Positions 1 through 7,517 of a stretch of DNA of 22,647 nucleotides are shown piece by piece. The DNA is from DATIJJ01 sp039936115 (GTDB lineage Bacteria > Pseudomonadota > Gammaproteobacteria > DSM-16500), in contig JBDTIZ010000154.1 of the NCBI GenBank assembly GCA_039936115.1, positions 1 to 22,647 of the forward strand. The letters run 5' to 3'. The notes below the pieces were generated by a model. The model worked only from the letters and a program-made list of their open reading frames with translations. It was not told the origin of the DNA and ran no database searches. A program made the position numbers and the translations under genes. Numbering within the stretch: the stretch's first letter is position 1; every line of letters begins with the position of its first letter.

Positions 1-55
1 CTAAACTTCGAATTGGCGCCGCTGGGCGAACACATAGGTTCGCCCCTACAAAAGC
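1..55. repeat. Partial copy of a dispersed nested palindromic repeat
   Basis: Bases 24-54 carry one arm of the palindrome found complete at 3641-3741, and bases 2-23 match the reverse complement of that element's central spacer with a few changes. The second arm should therefore lie just left of the window. The arm itself contains an inner palindrome, GGGCGAA...TTCGCCC. The tatD reading frame ends inside the arm: its TAG at 46-48 is part of the repeat. Seen directly by comparing the two copies; a repeat function is not known to me. Confidence 0.85.
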
Positions 56-837
56 CCTCTACCTGCCGCCTTAAAAAGCCTGAAAAAATTCTCCGTCGTA
101 CGCTCAGCAATTTCTTCAACACTAACCCCACGCAATTGCGCAATAAAATCCGCCACGTATCGCACATAAGCCGGTTGATTTGATTTTCCGCGGTAAGGCA
201 CCGGTGCTAAATAAGGCGAGTCTGTTTCAATCAACATCCGATCAAACGGCATATTCTGTGCGACGTACTGAATGTCTTTTGCACTGCTAAATGTCACAAT
301 ACCTGAAAATGAAATGTAAAAATTTAACTCCATTGCCGCTGACGCCATTGCCATATCTTCAGTAAAACAATGCAACACACCCCCAATGGATGCAGCATCT
401 TCTTCACGTAAAATTTTAATGGTATCGTCTTTCGCCTGACGAGAATGAACAATAAGCGGCTTACCTGATTCTTTAGCCGCTTGAATATGCTGCCGAAAAC
501 GATTGCGCTGCCATTCAAGATCACCGGTACTACGAAAATAATCCAACCCTGTTTCACCAATTGCGATAATTTTTTTAGGTTGCGCTAATTTAATTAATTC
601 TTCCGCACTTGGCTCATTTGTAACTTGTTCATTCGGATGCAAACCAACCGATGCATTGATATTTGCATAATTTTTTATGGCTTCCATCATCGTTGGGAAA
701 TCACTTAACGTAATGCAAACGCATAAAAAATGCTGCACCCCCTGCTCTTTTGCCAACGTGAGAATGTTCGCCAAGTCACCGTCATACGGCGCCAAATCAA
801 GTTGGTCAAGATGACAATGCGAATCCACTAAGAACAT
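46..837 (-). CDS. TatD-family metal-dependent deoxyribonuclease (YcfH-like)
   Basis: Amidohydrolase-fold TIM-barrel hydrolase of the TatD/YcfH family, acting as a cytoplasmic metal-dependent nuclease or phosphoesterase. From the chosen ATG the protein has 263 residues, close to the 265 of E. coli YcfH, and opens MFLVDSHCHLD exactly as that family does. Metal ligands are visible: H7 and H9, E95 in GETGLDY, H131 in IVHSR, H156 in LHCFTE and D206 in ETDSPYLAP. A GTG four codons upstream (849) is an alternative start but would add residues the family lacks. The ATG lies inside the end of holB (10-bp overlap), so translation is probably coupled. Last gene of the long minus-strand operon, as ycfH is in E. 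coli. The final residues and stop codon come from a dispersed repeat. The family assignment is firm; the physiological substrate is not. Confidence 0.93.
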   Translation of the reverse strand: MFLVDSHCHLDQLDLAPYDGDLANILTLAKEQGVQHFLCVCITLSDFPTMMEAIKNYANINASVGLHPNEQVTNEPSAEELIKLAQPKKIIAIGETGLDYFRSTGDLEWQRNRFRQHIQAAKESGKPLIVHSRQAKDDTIKILREEDAASIGGVLHCFTEDMAMASAAMELNFYISFSGIVTFSSAKDIQYVAQNMPFDRMLIETDSPYLAPVPYRGKSNQPAYVRYVADFIAQLRGVSVEEIAERTTENFFRLFKAAGRGLL

Positions 838-1832
838 AGTTTTATCCACCGAATAAATATTTCTTCGAGTAAAAGTTGTTTATTCACATTAAGAGAATTT
901 AAAAACCGCGCATAGGTTTGCTGAACCGTATCAATATACTCTAACAATTTTTCAGCTGAAAACAGTTGAATCAATTTTTCCATTGCCGCCTGATAATCAC
1001 TATTAGTTAAATTAGCACTATTCGCTGTTACCTTGGCGCACAATGCATCTCTTAGCCAGGAAAGCAGCAGCATGAAAATAATTTGTAATTCCTGCTCTTG
1101 CCAACGCACAGCAAATTGCAACGGATCCGATTGTTGTTGGCTTAATTGCAATAAACCTTGGTATAACTCCTGACGCACACTCAGCATCCCGTTGGATAAA
1201 AAATCCTTAGCTCTCAGAGGAGCACCTTCTGCCATACTAAGTAGAAGAGTTAATTCCGCTGGCTTAACAGATATTTCTTTGCAGCTGGTTTCAAGCCATT
1301 TCAATGCAACTGTTTGTGAGGGTTTGGGAAAAATAATTCGTTGACAGCGACTTATAATAGTTGCTGGTAAGCGCATGCTTTGATTACAAATTAAAATGAT
1401 TAATGTTTTCGGTGTAGGTTCTTCTAATGTTTTTAATAATGCATTGGCTGCATTAATATTCATGGCTGAAGCAGGATCAATCATAATGATTCGATATCCG
1501 CTCATCAATGCCGTTTCATTAACGAAACCCACTATCTCACGCACTTGATCAATCTTAATCATTTGTCCTGTTTCTTCAGGCTCAATCAACTTAATGTCTG
1601 GATGAGAGCCTGCTTGCAGCAAACGACATCCGCGACACTGACCACAGGCGAATCCTTCAGGCAACGGCGAATGACACAAAAGTGAAAATGCTAACGTTTC
1701 GGCAAATTGTTTTTTGCCAAGCCCATCGGCTCCTAAAAATAACCAAGCATGTGGCAATCGCTCTTGCTGCTTTCGCTCTAAGAGTGAATCCCAGACGCCT
1801 TGTTGCCACGGTAAAATGGTTTTAATTTCCAT
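828..1832 (-). CDS. holB: DNA polymerase III subunit delta' (clamp loader)
   Basis: Delta' subunit of the clamp loader that opens and places the beta sliding clamp at the replication fork. The protein has 334 residues, the normal size. Visible features are a degenerate P-loop GADGLGKKQ (about 34-42, not expected to hydrolyse ATP in this subunit), a four-cysteine zinc module (C53, C63, C66, C69), the region IDPASAMNINAANALLKTLEEP typical of the AAA+ core, and the SRC motif at 161-163 that supplies the arginine finger to the neighbouring subunit. The ATG at 1832 overlaps the end of tmk by 11 bp and matches the family start; a TTG five codons upstream (1847) is less likely. The tmk-holB-tatD order is that of E. 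coli. Confidence 0.95.
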   Translation of the reverse strand: MEIKTILPWQQGVWDSLLERKQQERLPHAWLFLGADGLGKKQFAETLAFSLLCHSPLPEGFACGQCRGCRLLQAGSHPDIKLIEPEETGQMIKIDQVREIVGFVNETALMSGYRIIMIDPASAMNINAANALLKTLEEPTPKTLIILICNQSMRLPATIISRCQRIIFPKPSQTVALKWLETSCKEISVKPAELTLLLSMAEGAPLRAKDFLSNGMLSVRQELYQGLLQLSQQQSDPLQFAVRWQEQELQIIFMLLLSWLRDALCAKVTANSANLTNSDYQAAMEKLIQLFSAEKLLEYIDTVQQTYARFLNSLNVNKQLLLEEIFIRWIKLCS

Positions 1833-2475
1833 GCTGACTATCCGCAATTAGTTTATCTAAATTGATTTTCAAGTTGTCTTGTACGATATCAAGAGACTGT
1901 GTTGCATCGATAATACAGAATCGATGTGGAAATTTTTTTGCACGTGCTAAATACACGTTACGCACACGTTCAAAAAAATCCATTTTTTCTTGTTCAATTC
2001 TATCATGTGGTCCGCGATTTTTTGCCCGTGCTAAACCAATTTCTGCTGGCGCATCCAGCAAAATAGTTAAATGCGGTTGGATACCTTGTACCACCCATTT
2101 ATCTAATGCTTCAATTTGAGTGATTTCAATCTGTCTACCGCCGCCTTGATAAGCATAACTTGCATCAACAAAACGATCACTGATTACCCATTTTCCTGCT
2201 TGTAACGCTGGCAAAATAACTTTTGCAACATGTTGCGATCGACAGGCAAACATTAAAAGTAATTCAGTCTCTGGCAAAATTGTTTCTTCTCCATCAGGCG
2301 TCAGTAATATTTGTCGTATCTGCTCAGCAACTGCCGTGCCACCTGGTTCACGAGTAAGAACGAACTCTTGTTTGTGCTTGATTAAATAATTTTGCACAAA
2401 TTTAACCGCCGTTGTTTTACCAACGCCCTCGATACCTTCTATAGTAATAAATTTGCTGGTGAGCGTTACTGGCAA
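1822..2475 (-). CDS. tmk: Thymidylate kinase
   Basis: Phosphorylates dTMP to dTDP with ATP, the essential step in dTTP synthesis. 217 residues, usual length about 210. Seen: P-loop GIEGVGKTT (14-22) with no basic residue in the loop; TREPGGT (41-47); the DR dyad at D100-R101 in ISDRFVDASYAYQGGGR; and a LID segment around 150-160 (RAKNRGPHDR) that carries the basic residues, as in E. coli-type (type II) enzymes. The start appears to be TTG: AGGAG lies 8 nt upstream just after the mltG stop, and the only nearby ATG is out of frame and hits a stop after five codons. It overlaps holB by 11 bp and follows mltG by 14 bp. Confidence 0.95.
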   Translation of the reverse strand: MPVTLTSKFITIEGIEGVGKTTAVKFVQNYLIKHKQEFVLTREPGGTAVAEQIRQILLTPDGEETILPETELLLMFACRSQHVAKVILPALQAGKWVISDRFVDASYAYQGGGRQIEITQIEALDKWVVQGIQPHLTILLDAPAEIGLARAKNRGPHDRIEQEKMDFFERVRNVYLARAKKFPHRFCIIDATQSLDIVQDNLKINLDKLIADSQHGN

Positions 2476-2483
2476 AATGGCAT

Positions 2484-2488
2484 CTCCT
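2484..2488 (-). promoter_or_regulatory. Shine-Dalgarno AGGAG fixing the TTG start of tmk
   Basis: AGGAG on the minus strand, 8 nt before the TTG at 2475. Together with the lack of any in-frame ATG this supports the non-ATG start of tmk. Confidence 0.65.
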
Positions 2489-2489
2489 G

Positions 2490-3596
2490 TTAATTGATTT
2501 GCTTCATATCCATTGTTATCAAAAGTTGCTTTAATAAATAAGAATTCATTAAATGATCATTAAAATAGCTTTGAATTTGATTTTGTTTAGCGATGGCAAT
2601 AGCTGCATAATGCTGTTCAAGCGTTTCTGAAAACTGATGACCGCCCTCAGCCGTCGTTGCATTTTTTGCCACAAAATAATAAAAATTGTGATGCTGTGGA
2701 TGCAAAGCAGCTTGGATGGATACCATGCCTGGCATAGCAATAGGTGTTGGCGGCAAGCCTTTGTGTTTATAAGTGTTATAGGGACTGTCTGATGATAAAT
2801 CAGTTTTATAAATAATGCCGTTGTAATGTTTGCCTATTGCATAAATGACTGTTGGATCGATTTGTAACAGCATATTTTTTTTAAGACGATTAGCAATAAC
2901 ACCGGCAATAACAGGGCGTTCTTTATCAAGCGCGGTTTCTTTTTCAACAAGAGATGCAACGGTTAAGACTTGTTCTTGCGTCTGGTAAGGTAGACCTAGA
3001 TCGCGATTTTTCCATATGCTGTTTAATTTATTTTGCATCAAATGAAATGAGCGTTTCAATAAGGCTAAATCAGTGGATCCTTTCATGAAATAATAAGTAT
3101 CAGGATAAAACCAACCTTCTGGCATTAACCCAGGAGAACCTAAAGATTGCATAATCGCGGCCTCACTCATCGCAGTGGATGCATGTTGCAAATTAGGATC
3201 TTTATCCAGCACATCACGCAAATGTCTGAAATTCCAGCCGGCAACGACGGTAAATGTATGATAAACCATTCCACTGCCCGTGACGATTTGATTGAGCAGC
3301 TTAGTAGGTCTTGTTCCTTTTTGGAAAAAATATTCACCTGCTTTTAATTCGTGCTTACCACCTTTTAAATAGACTAAGAAATTAAATAATGCAGGATGTC
3401 TAATGACATTTAGCAAATATAAATCATGCACCACAGAATTAAGGGATGCGCCCGGCGCGACGGTATATTTAAGTCCTTGTTCATCGGTAACTAAGGATGT
3501 GCGTAAAAAAATTATCCAAGAAAATAAAACAAGTAGGCATATCGTTGTGATTGTGGTGGCTACAATTTTTAAAATACGTTTAGTTATAGTTATCAT
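2490..3596 (-). CDS. mltG: Endolytic murein transglycosylase MltG (YceG-like)
   Basis: Inner-membrane lytic transglycosylase that cleaves nascent peptidoglycan strands and is thought to set glycan length. From the ATG at 3596 the protein has 368 residues. One membrane helix lies near the N terminus (about 12-32), so the bulk is periplasmic. A LysM-like segment follows (about 45-100). The catalytic domain holds VASLVEKETA with the catalytic glutamate at residue 218, the motif LQIDPTVIYA, and the family signature SPYNTYKHKGLPPTPI. The C terminus carries an extra tail of about 25 residues relative to E. coli (340 aa). A TTG at 3611 is an alternative start. No pabC precedes it, unlike E. coli; a repeat-bearing gap separates it from fabF, so it may have its own promoter, though I see no convincing one. 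Confidence 0.93.
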   Translation of the reverse strand: MITITKRILKIVATTITTICLLVLFSWIIFLRTSLVTDEQGLKYTVAPGASLNSVVHDLYLLNVIRHPALFNFLVYLKGGKHELKAGEYFFQKGTRPTKLLNQIVTGSGMVYHTFTVVAGWNFRHLRDVLDKDPNLQHASTAMSEAAIMQSLGSPGLMPEGWFYPDTYYFMKGSTDLALLKRSFHLMQNKLNSIWKNRDLGLPYQTQEQVLTVASLVEKETALDKERPVIAGVIANRLKKNMLLQIDPTVIYAIGKHYNGIIYKTDLSSDSPYNTYKHKGLPPTPIAMPGMVSIQAALHPQHHNFYYFVAKNATTAEGGHQFSETLEQHYAAIAIAKQNQIQSYFNDHLMNSYLLKQLLITMDMKQIN

Positions 3597-3640
3597 GGGA
3601 CTTTTTTCCAACTGTAATTTTAATCAATGCCAAATTGATT

Positions 3641-3741
3641 GGAGAGCTTTTGTAGGGGCGAACCTATGTGTTCGCCCTGCAGCGCCAGCTCGAAGTTTGG
3701 CAGAGGGCGAACACACAGGTTCGCCCCTACAAAAGCTCTCC
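3641..3741. repeat. 101-bp nested palindrome (MITE- or REP-like)
   Basis: Two 38-bp arms, 3641-3678 and 3704-3741, are reverse complements with a single mismatch, separated by a 25-bp centre (3679-3703). Each arm also contains a smaller palindrome (GGGCGAA, 8-bp loop, TTCGCCC). A partial second copy with an inverted centre lies at 1-55. Long inverted-repeat arms, no coding capacity and dispersed copies suggest a non-autonomous mobile repeat; no target duplication could be defined. Confidence 0.9.
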
Positions 3742-3756
3742 AGTAAATTTGACCAT

Positions 3757-3786
3757 AGTAAACTAATCTAGAGTAAACTAATCTAG
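3757..3786. repeat. Perfect 15-bp tandem duplication
   Basis: The unit agtaaactaatctag occurs twice head to tail at 3757-3771 and 3772-3786, directly beside the nested palindrome. It may be a slippage event or a trace of insertion; function unknown. Confidence 0.9.
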
Positions 3787-3793
3787 CAGATCC

Positions 3794-3813
3794 AACCCAA
3801 AAGGGTTTTTAAT
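3794..3813 (+). terminator. Weak terminator-like hairpin
   Basis: AACCC, loop AAAA, GGGTT, then TTTAATTTTT on the plus strand. There is no plus-strand gene upstream, and on the minus strand the hairpin is not followed by a T run, so its role is unclear. Confidence 0.3.
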
Positions 3814-3956
3814 TTTTATTAATCTGCAGACAAAACAATACACAACACTAATATAAACGGATTTACTGAAATGAGCGACTGCATAACACATACATTTATG
3901 CGTTCGCGGAAATGACAAATTATTTTGCGGATTTTATTTGAATCATCTCCGATGTT

Positions 3957-5201
3957 TTAATCCTTAAATTCACGGAACAATAAGGTTCCATTTGTTCCAC
4001 CAAAACCAAATGAATTGGAAAGTACCGTTTTAATGCGCATAGGCTGCGCTTGATGCGGCACAAAATTCAAATCGCAATCTTGACTTGGATTATCCAGATT
4101 AATGGTTGGAGGAGCAACTTGGTCACGAATCGCTAAAATACTGAAAATAGCTTCTACAGATCCAGCAGCACCTAACAAATGTCCAATCATAGATTTTGTC
4201 GAGCTAACTGCTAATTTATAAGCATGATCGCCAAAACAACGCTTGATTGCAATCGCTTCAAGCTCATCGCCTGCGGGCGTTGATGTGCCATGTGCGTTAA
4301 TATAATCCACATCGCTTGGCTGCATACCTGCATCAGCCAATGCATTACCCATCGCTAATGCAGCACCCAAACCATCTGCATGAGGTGTTGTGATATGGAA
4401 TGCATCGTCACTCATGCCAAATCCAACTAGCTCAGCATAAATTTTTGCGCCGCGCTTTTTTGCGTGCTCATAACTTTCCAACACAATAATGCCAGCGCCA
4501 TCGCCTAACACAAACCCATCACGATCTTTATCCCATGGCCGACTCGCTTTTTCCGGTGCATCATTTCGCAATGACAAGGCACGCATAGCAGCAAAACCAC
4601 TAATGCCGAGCTTAGTACTCGCCATTTCAGAACCACCCGCAATCATGACATCCGCATCACCATAAGCGATGGTACGCGCAGCAAGTCCGATATTGTGTGT
4701 TCCAGTTGTGCATGCAGAAACCACTGCAATATTAGGTCCACGCATGCCATACATGATGGCCAAATTACCCGCAATCATATTGATCAAAGCGCTTGGAATA
4801 AAAAACGGTGAAATACGACGTGGGCCGGACTCTAATAATACGGCGTGAGATTTTTCAATCATTGGCAAACCACCAATGCCTGAGCCAATTGCTAGCCCAA
4901 TGCGAGGCGCAGTTTCTTCTGTGACTGTTAAACCAGAATCTTTGATTGCTTCGATACCTGCCGCAATACCATACTGAATAAACAAATCTTTTTTGCGCGC
5001 TTCTTTTTCTGACATATAAGGTAGCGGATCAAAATTTTTGATACGGCTACAGATGCGACAACTCACATCAGACGCATCAAAATGATCAATCAGACCAACA
5101 CTGCTTTTTCCTGCCAGAATACCTTTCCAGGTATCTTCCACAGTGAGACCTAGTGGAGTCACCATACCTAGACCTGTTACAACAACGCGCCGTTTACTCA
5201 A
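3957..5201 (-). CDS. fabF: 3-oxoacyl-[ACP] synthase II (KAS II)
   Basis: Condensing enzyme that extends acyl-ACP with malonyl-ACP and drives unsaturated and longer-chain fatty acid synthesis. 414 residues, the usual length. The thiolase-fold triad is intact: C164 in VSACTTGTHN, H304 in NAHGTSTPAGD and H341 in KSMIGHLLGAAG; the C-terminal SFGFGGTNG loop is present. The start is TTG: the residues after it (SKRRVVVTGLGM) match the E. coli FabF N terminus, and AGAGGGG stands 6 nt upstream. It follows acpP, as in E. coli, but with a 226-bp gap that holds a strongly structured element. Codon use and composition match the neighbours. Confidence 0.96.
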   Translation of the reverse strand: MSKRRVVVTGLGMVTPLGLTVEDTWKGILAGKSSVGLIDHFDASDVSCRICSRIKNFDPLPYMSEKEARKKDLFIQYGIAAGIEAIKDSGLTVTEETAPRIGLAIGSGIGGLPMIEKSHAVLLESGPRRISPFFIPSALINMIAGNLAIMYGMRGPNIAVVSACTTGTHNIGLAARTIAYGDADVMIAGGSEMASTKLGISGFAAMRALSLRNDAPEKASRPWDKDRDGFVLGDGAGIIVLESYEHAKKRGAKIYAELVGFGMSDDAFHITTPHADGLGAALAMGNALADAGMQPSDVDYINAHGTSTPAGDELEAIAIKRCFGDHAYKLAVSSTKSMIGHLLGAAGSVEAIFSILAIRDQVAPPTINLDNPSQDCDLNFVPHQAQPMRIKTVLSNSFGFGGTNGTLLFREFKD

Positions 5202-5207
5202 GATATG

Positions 5208-5214
5208 CCCCTCT
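5208..5214 (-). promoter_or_regulatory. Shine-Dalgarno AGAGGGG fixing the TTG start of fabF
   Basis: Strong purine-rich site 6 nt before TTG at 5201, where the conserved N terminus begins. Confidence 0.65.
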
Positions 5215-5268
5215 CAATAAGAACGAGTTTAACGCAACAAAGAATTCTCAAGCTGTATTACCGACAGT

Positions 5269-5381
5269 GGGAGTTGAACCACTCACCTTAGCAGGTGTCT
5301 CTGACACCCCCCAAGGTCGCGGCTCTCTGATATCAGCTGAGAGAGCGAACTAGGCAACTTTATAAGTTGGCCCTAACTCCC
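5269..5381 (-). ncRNA. Candidate structured RNA in the acpP-fabF intergenic region
   Basis: Read on the minus strand, in the fabF transcript, the element is closed by a perfect 7-bp stem, GGGAGTT (5381-5375) with AACTCCC (5275-5269). Inside are three hairpins: CAACTT/AAGTTG (5369-5355, 3-nt loop); GCTCTCT/AGAGAGC (5346-5322, 11-nt loop); and ACCTT/AAGGT (5317-5285) enclosing GGTGTC/GACACC with a 3-nt loop. The sequence AGCTGATA in the second loop and GGTTCAACTCC near the end recall tRNA D and T arms, but no valid acceptor stem, anticodon loop or CCA is present. It could be a regulatory leader of fabF, a processed acpP 3' RNA, or a decayed tRNA-like element. I do not recognise it as a known riboswitch. 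Confidence 0.45.
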
Positions 5382-5427
5382 CCGCTCATGGCTGCTGCAC
5401 TCGTGACCAGCTGCTGAGAATATTAAT

Positions 5428-5679
5428 TTAAGCTTTGCTGGGCTCTTCATGATGAGAATTGATGTAATCGACTGCTTGTTGAATAGTCGTAATTTTTTCT
5501 GCGTCTTCATCCGGAATTTCTGTTTCAAATTCTTCTTCCAACGCCATGACCAATTCAACGGTATCTAACGAGTCTGCACCCAAATCATCTACGAATGAAG
5601 AATCATTGGTGACTTCTTCTTCTTTAACGCCTAATTGCTCAACAACAATTTTCTTAACGCGTGCTTCAACGGTACTCAT
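5428..5679 (-). CDS. acpP: Acyl carrier protein
   Basis: Small acidic four-helix carrier of growing acyl chains, the hub on which FabD, FabH, FabG, FabF and PlsX act. 83 residues, slightly longer than the 78 of E. coli because of a short C-terminal tail (HHEEPSKA). The GADSLDTVELVMALEEEF segment carries S37, the attachment site for 4'-phosphopantetheine. The ATG is preceded by AGAGGA about 10 nt upstream. It sits between fabG and fabF as usual, with 114 bp upstream that may hold its own promoter, in keeping with the very high expression expected of this protein. Confidence 0.97.
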   Translation of the reverse strand: MSTVEARVKKIVVEQLGVKEEEVTNDSSFVDDLGADSLDTVELVMALEEEFETEIPDEDAEKITTIQQAVDYINSHHEEPSKA

Positions 5680-5723
5680 AGTACGTACTTCCTCTTAAAT
5701 TTTAAAAAATGACTGTGTGTGCT

Positions 5724-5751
5724 AGTTTAGTTAAAAAACCATAACTTTCAA
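5724..5751 (-). promoter_or_regulatory. Possible internal promoter for acpP
   Basis: TTGAAA (5751-5746), 16-bp spacer, TAAACT (5729-5724) on the minus strand inside the 114-bp fabG-acpP gap. The -10 match is only moderate. Confidence 0.3.
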
Positions 5752-5793
5752 GCCGAATTTCATCGACTACGAACTTTTTACCACTCTCTCTTA

Positions 5794-6549
5794 TCAAGAC
5801 ATGTACATTCCACCGTTCACGTGCAATGTCTGACCTGTAATATATCCTGCTGAACGTGAGGCTAAAAATACAACAGCCTCAGCTATGTCTTCCGGTAATC
5901 CTAAACGTTGCATCGGTATTTTCTGCAACAAAGCATTACGCTGATCCTCTGGTAAATCGCGAGTCATATCAGTATCAATAAAACCAGGCGCTACTGCATT
6001 CACGGTAATATTACGTGAACCGACTTCTTGGGCTAAAGCCTTAGTAAAACCCACTAGACCTGCTTTAGCAGCTGCATAATTCACTTGTCCCGCATTCCCG
6101 GTTGCACCCACAACAGAACTGATATTAATGATTCTGCCCCAGTGCGCTTTCAGCATATCGCGCAAACACGCTTTGCTCAGACGATAGATTGAACTGAGAT
6201 TTGTTTCAATCACTTGGTTCCACTCATCGTCTTTCATTCGCAACAATAAATTATCTTTGGTAATGGCTGCGTTATTAATCAAAATCGACGGCATGCCAAA
6301 TTGTTCTTTTATTGTTGAGAGCACAGAATTAATGGACTCTTGGGATGCAACATTTAAAAGCAATCCCGTGCCTAAGATTCCTGCGTCTGAAAATAATTTT
6401 GCAATATTATCAGCACCTTGCTGCGTTGTCGCTGTACCTATAACGTTTATACCTGTCCGGCCTAAACCCAAAGCAATCGCAAGGCCAATACCACGGCTAG
6501 CGCCTGTCACTAAAGCAACATGACTTTTTTCTGCGTCTTTAGATTGCAT
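5794..6549 (-). CDS. fabG: 3-oxoacyl-[ACP] reductase
   Basis: NADPH-dependent short-chain dehydrogenase that reduces the 3-oxoacyl-ACP made by FabF/FabH. 251 residues. Seen: the cofactor motif TGASRGIG (15-22), NNAAITKD (92-99), and the catalytic triad S145, Y158 and K162 with the right 13- and 4-residue spacings in SSVVGATGNAGQVNYAAAK. The C-terminal GGMYMS end is the family's. ATG at 6549 with AAGGGGA upstream. The gap to fabD is 19 bp. Confidence 0.96.
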   Translation of the reverse strand: MQSKDAEKSHVALVTGASRGIGLAIALGLGRTGINVIGTATTQQGADNIAKLFSDAGILGTGLLLNVASQESINSVLSTIKEQFGMPSILINNAAITKDNLLLRMKDDEWNQVIETNLSSIYRLSKACLRDMLKAHWGRIINISSVVGATGNAGQVNYAAAKAGLVGFTKALAQEVGSRNITVNAVAPGFIDTDMTRDLPEDQRNALLQKIPMQRLGLPEDIAEAVVFLASRSAGYITGQTLHVNGGMYMS

Positions 6550-6568
6550 ATTAATCCCCTTAAATACA

Positions 6569-7510
6569 TTAAGCGGAAAAGCTTAATGCTAATAAATTCT
6601 GTAAGTTTGCTAAGTCCGCTGTGTTAGCGAGCTGTATATCGGACACTATGCGTTTATTCAAACCGCTTAACACTTTGCCTGGACCACACTCAATCAGTTG
6701 TGTGCATCCAAGTTTTGCAAGGAGATTGATCGTTTCAACCCAACGCACTGGGCTTGATAATTGACGAATTAAACCCTCACGAATGCCCATTTCATTCTCA
6801 TAAATAACAACATCTACATTGTTAATCACTGGAATCGTCGGCTTGTTAATTTGTGTCGCGGCTAAACGCGCTGCTAATTTCTCTGCCGCCGGTTTCATCA
6901 AGCTACAATGCGAAGGAACGCTCACGGATAACTGTTTAGCAAGTTTGGCACCCGCTTCTTTTGCCAACAAAATAGCACGCGTGACGGCAGTCGTTTGACC
7001 TGCAATGACAATCTGTCCGGGGCTATTATAATTTGCTGGCGCAAGCACTTCCGTTTGCGCTGCTTTTTCACAAATCGTTTTGACAACAGCATCGTCTAAA
7101 CCAACAATGGCCGCGAGCGCACCTTCACCTGCTGGCACAGCTTCTTGCATGTACGCACCGCGTGCTGCCACCAAGCCTACTGCATCCGTAAAAGCGAGCG
7201 CGTTTGCACACACTAATGCGGTATATTCACCCAAACTATGCCCAGCAAGCCATGTCGGTTGAATATTTTTTTTCTGTTTTAGAATACGCCAAATAGCATA
7301 AGACGCTGTTAATAGAGCGGGCTGCGTATGAACGGTTTTATCCAATTCTTCTGCAGGCCCCTCAAACGTCAATTTCCACAAATCATAACCGAGTACAGTT
7401 GACGCTTCTGCGAAGGTTTCTTCAACTTCAGTAAATTCATTGGCAATATCAGCTAACATGCCAAGCGATTGTGACCCTTGGCCAGGGAAAACCAATCCTA
7501 ATGTTTTCAC
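6569..7510 (-). CDS. fabD: Malonyl-CoA:ACP transacylase
   Basis: Transfers malonyl from CoA to ACP to supply the chain extender. 313 residues, near the 309 of E. coli. Seen: GQGSQ (10-14), catalytic S92 in GHSLGEYTA, R117 in RGAYMQEAVPAG and catalytic H201 in VPSHCSLM, all at the positions known for E. coli FabD. The start is GTG with AGGAG 7 nt upstream; that site overlaps the fabH stop codon, so the two genes are probably translationally coupled. Confidence 0.96.
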   Translation of the reverse strand: MKTLGLVFPGQGSQSLGMLADIANEFTEVEETFAEASTVLGYDLWKLTFEGPAEELDKTVHTQPALLTASYAIWRILKQKKNIQPTWLAGHSLGEYTALVCANALAFTDAVGLVAARGAYMQEAVPAGEGALAAIVGLDDAVVKTICEKAAQTEVLAPANYNSPGQIVIAGQTTAVTRAILLAKEAGAKLAKQLSVSVPSHCSLMKPAAEKLAARLAATQINKPTIPVINNVDVVIYENEMGIREGLIRQLSSPVRWVETINLLAKLGCTQLIECGPGKVLSGLNKRIVSDIQLANTADLANLQNLLALSFSA

Positions 7511-7517
7511 AACATGA

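Larger units (their letters stand above)
3597..3956. other. Gene-free gap between fabF and mltG, at the usual site of pabC
   Basis: 360 bp without a credible gene. It holds a 101-bp nested palindrome (3641-3741), a perfect 15-bp tandem duplication (3757-3786), a small terminator-like hairpin (3794-3813) and, at 3900-3917, a sequence resembling one half of the ATTCC...GGAATGACA repeat seen at 10409. No pabC remnant could be recognised by reading the frames. A reading frame on the plus strand runs through here but is antisense to mltG and the repeat. Confidence 0.8.

Noticed and set aside
3403..3771. Plus-strand 122-codon frame across the mltG 5' end and the repeat
   Set aside because: Antisense to mltG, runs into the palindrome, no recognisable domain.
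3900..3917. Possible half copy of the ATTCC/GGAATGACA repeat
   Set aside because: Only one degenerate half is visible, too short to call.
5153..5353. Plus-strand 66-codon frame through the acpP-fabF gap
   Set aside because: Overlaps the fabF 5' end and the structured element; better explained by the RNA structure.
5260..5381. Intact tRNA gene on the minus strand, suggested by GGTTCAACTCC and AGCTGATA
   Set aside because: No 7-bp acceptor stem with a CCA or discriminator fits, the T stem lacks one base, and the would-be anticodon loop contains a whole hairpin.
6257..6523. Plus-strand 88-codon frame opposite fabG
   Set aside because: Antisense shadow of a well-conserved gene.
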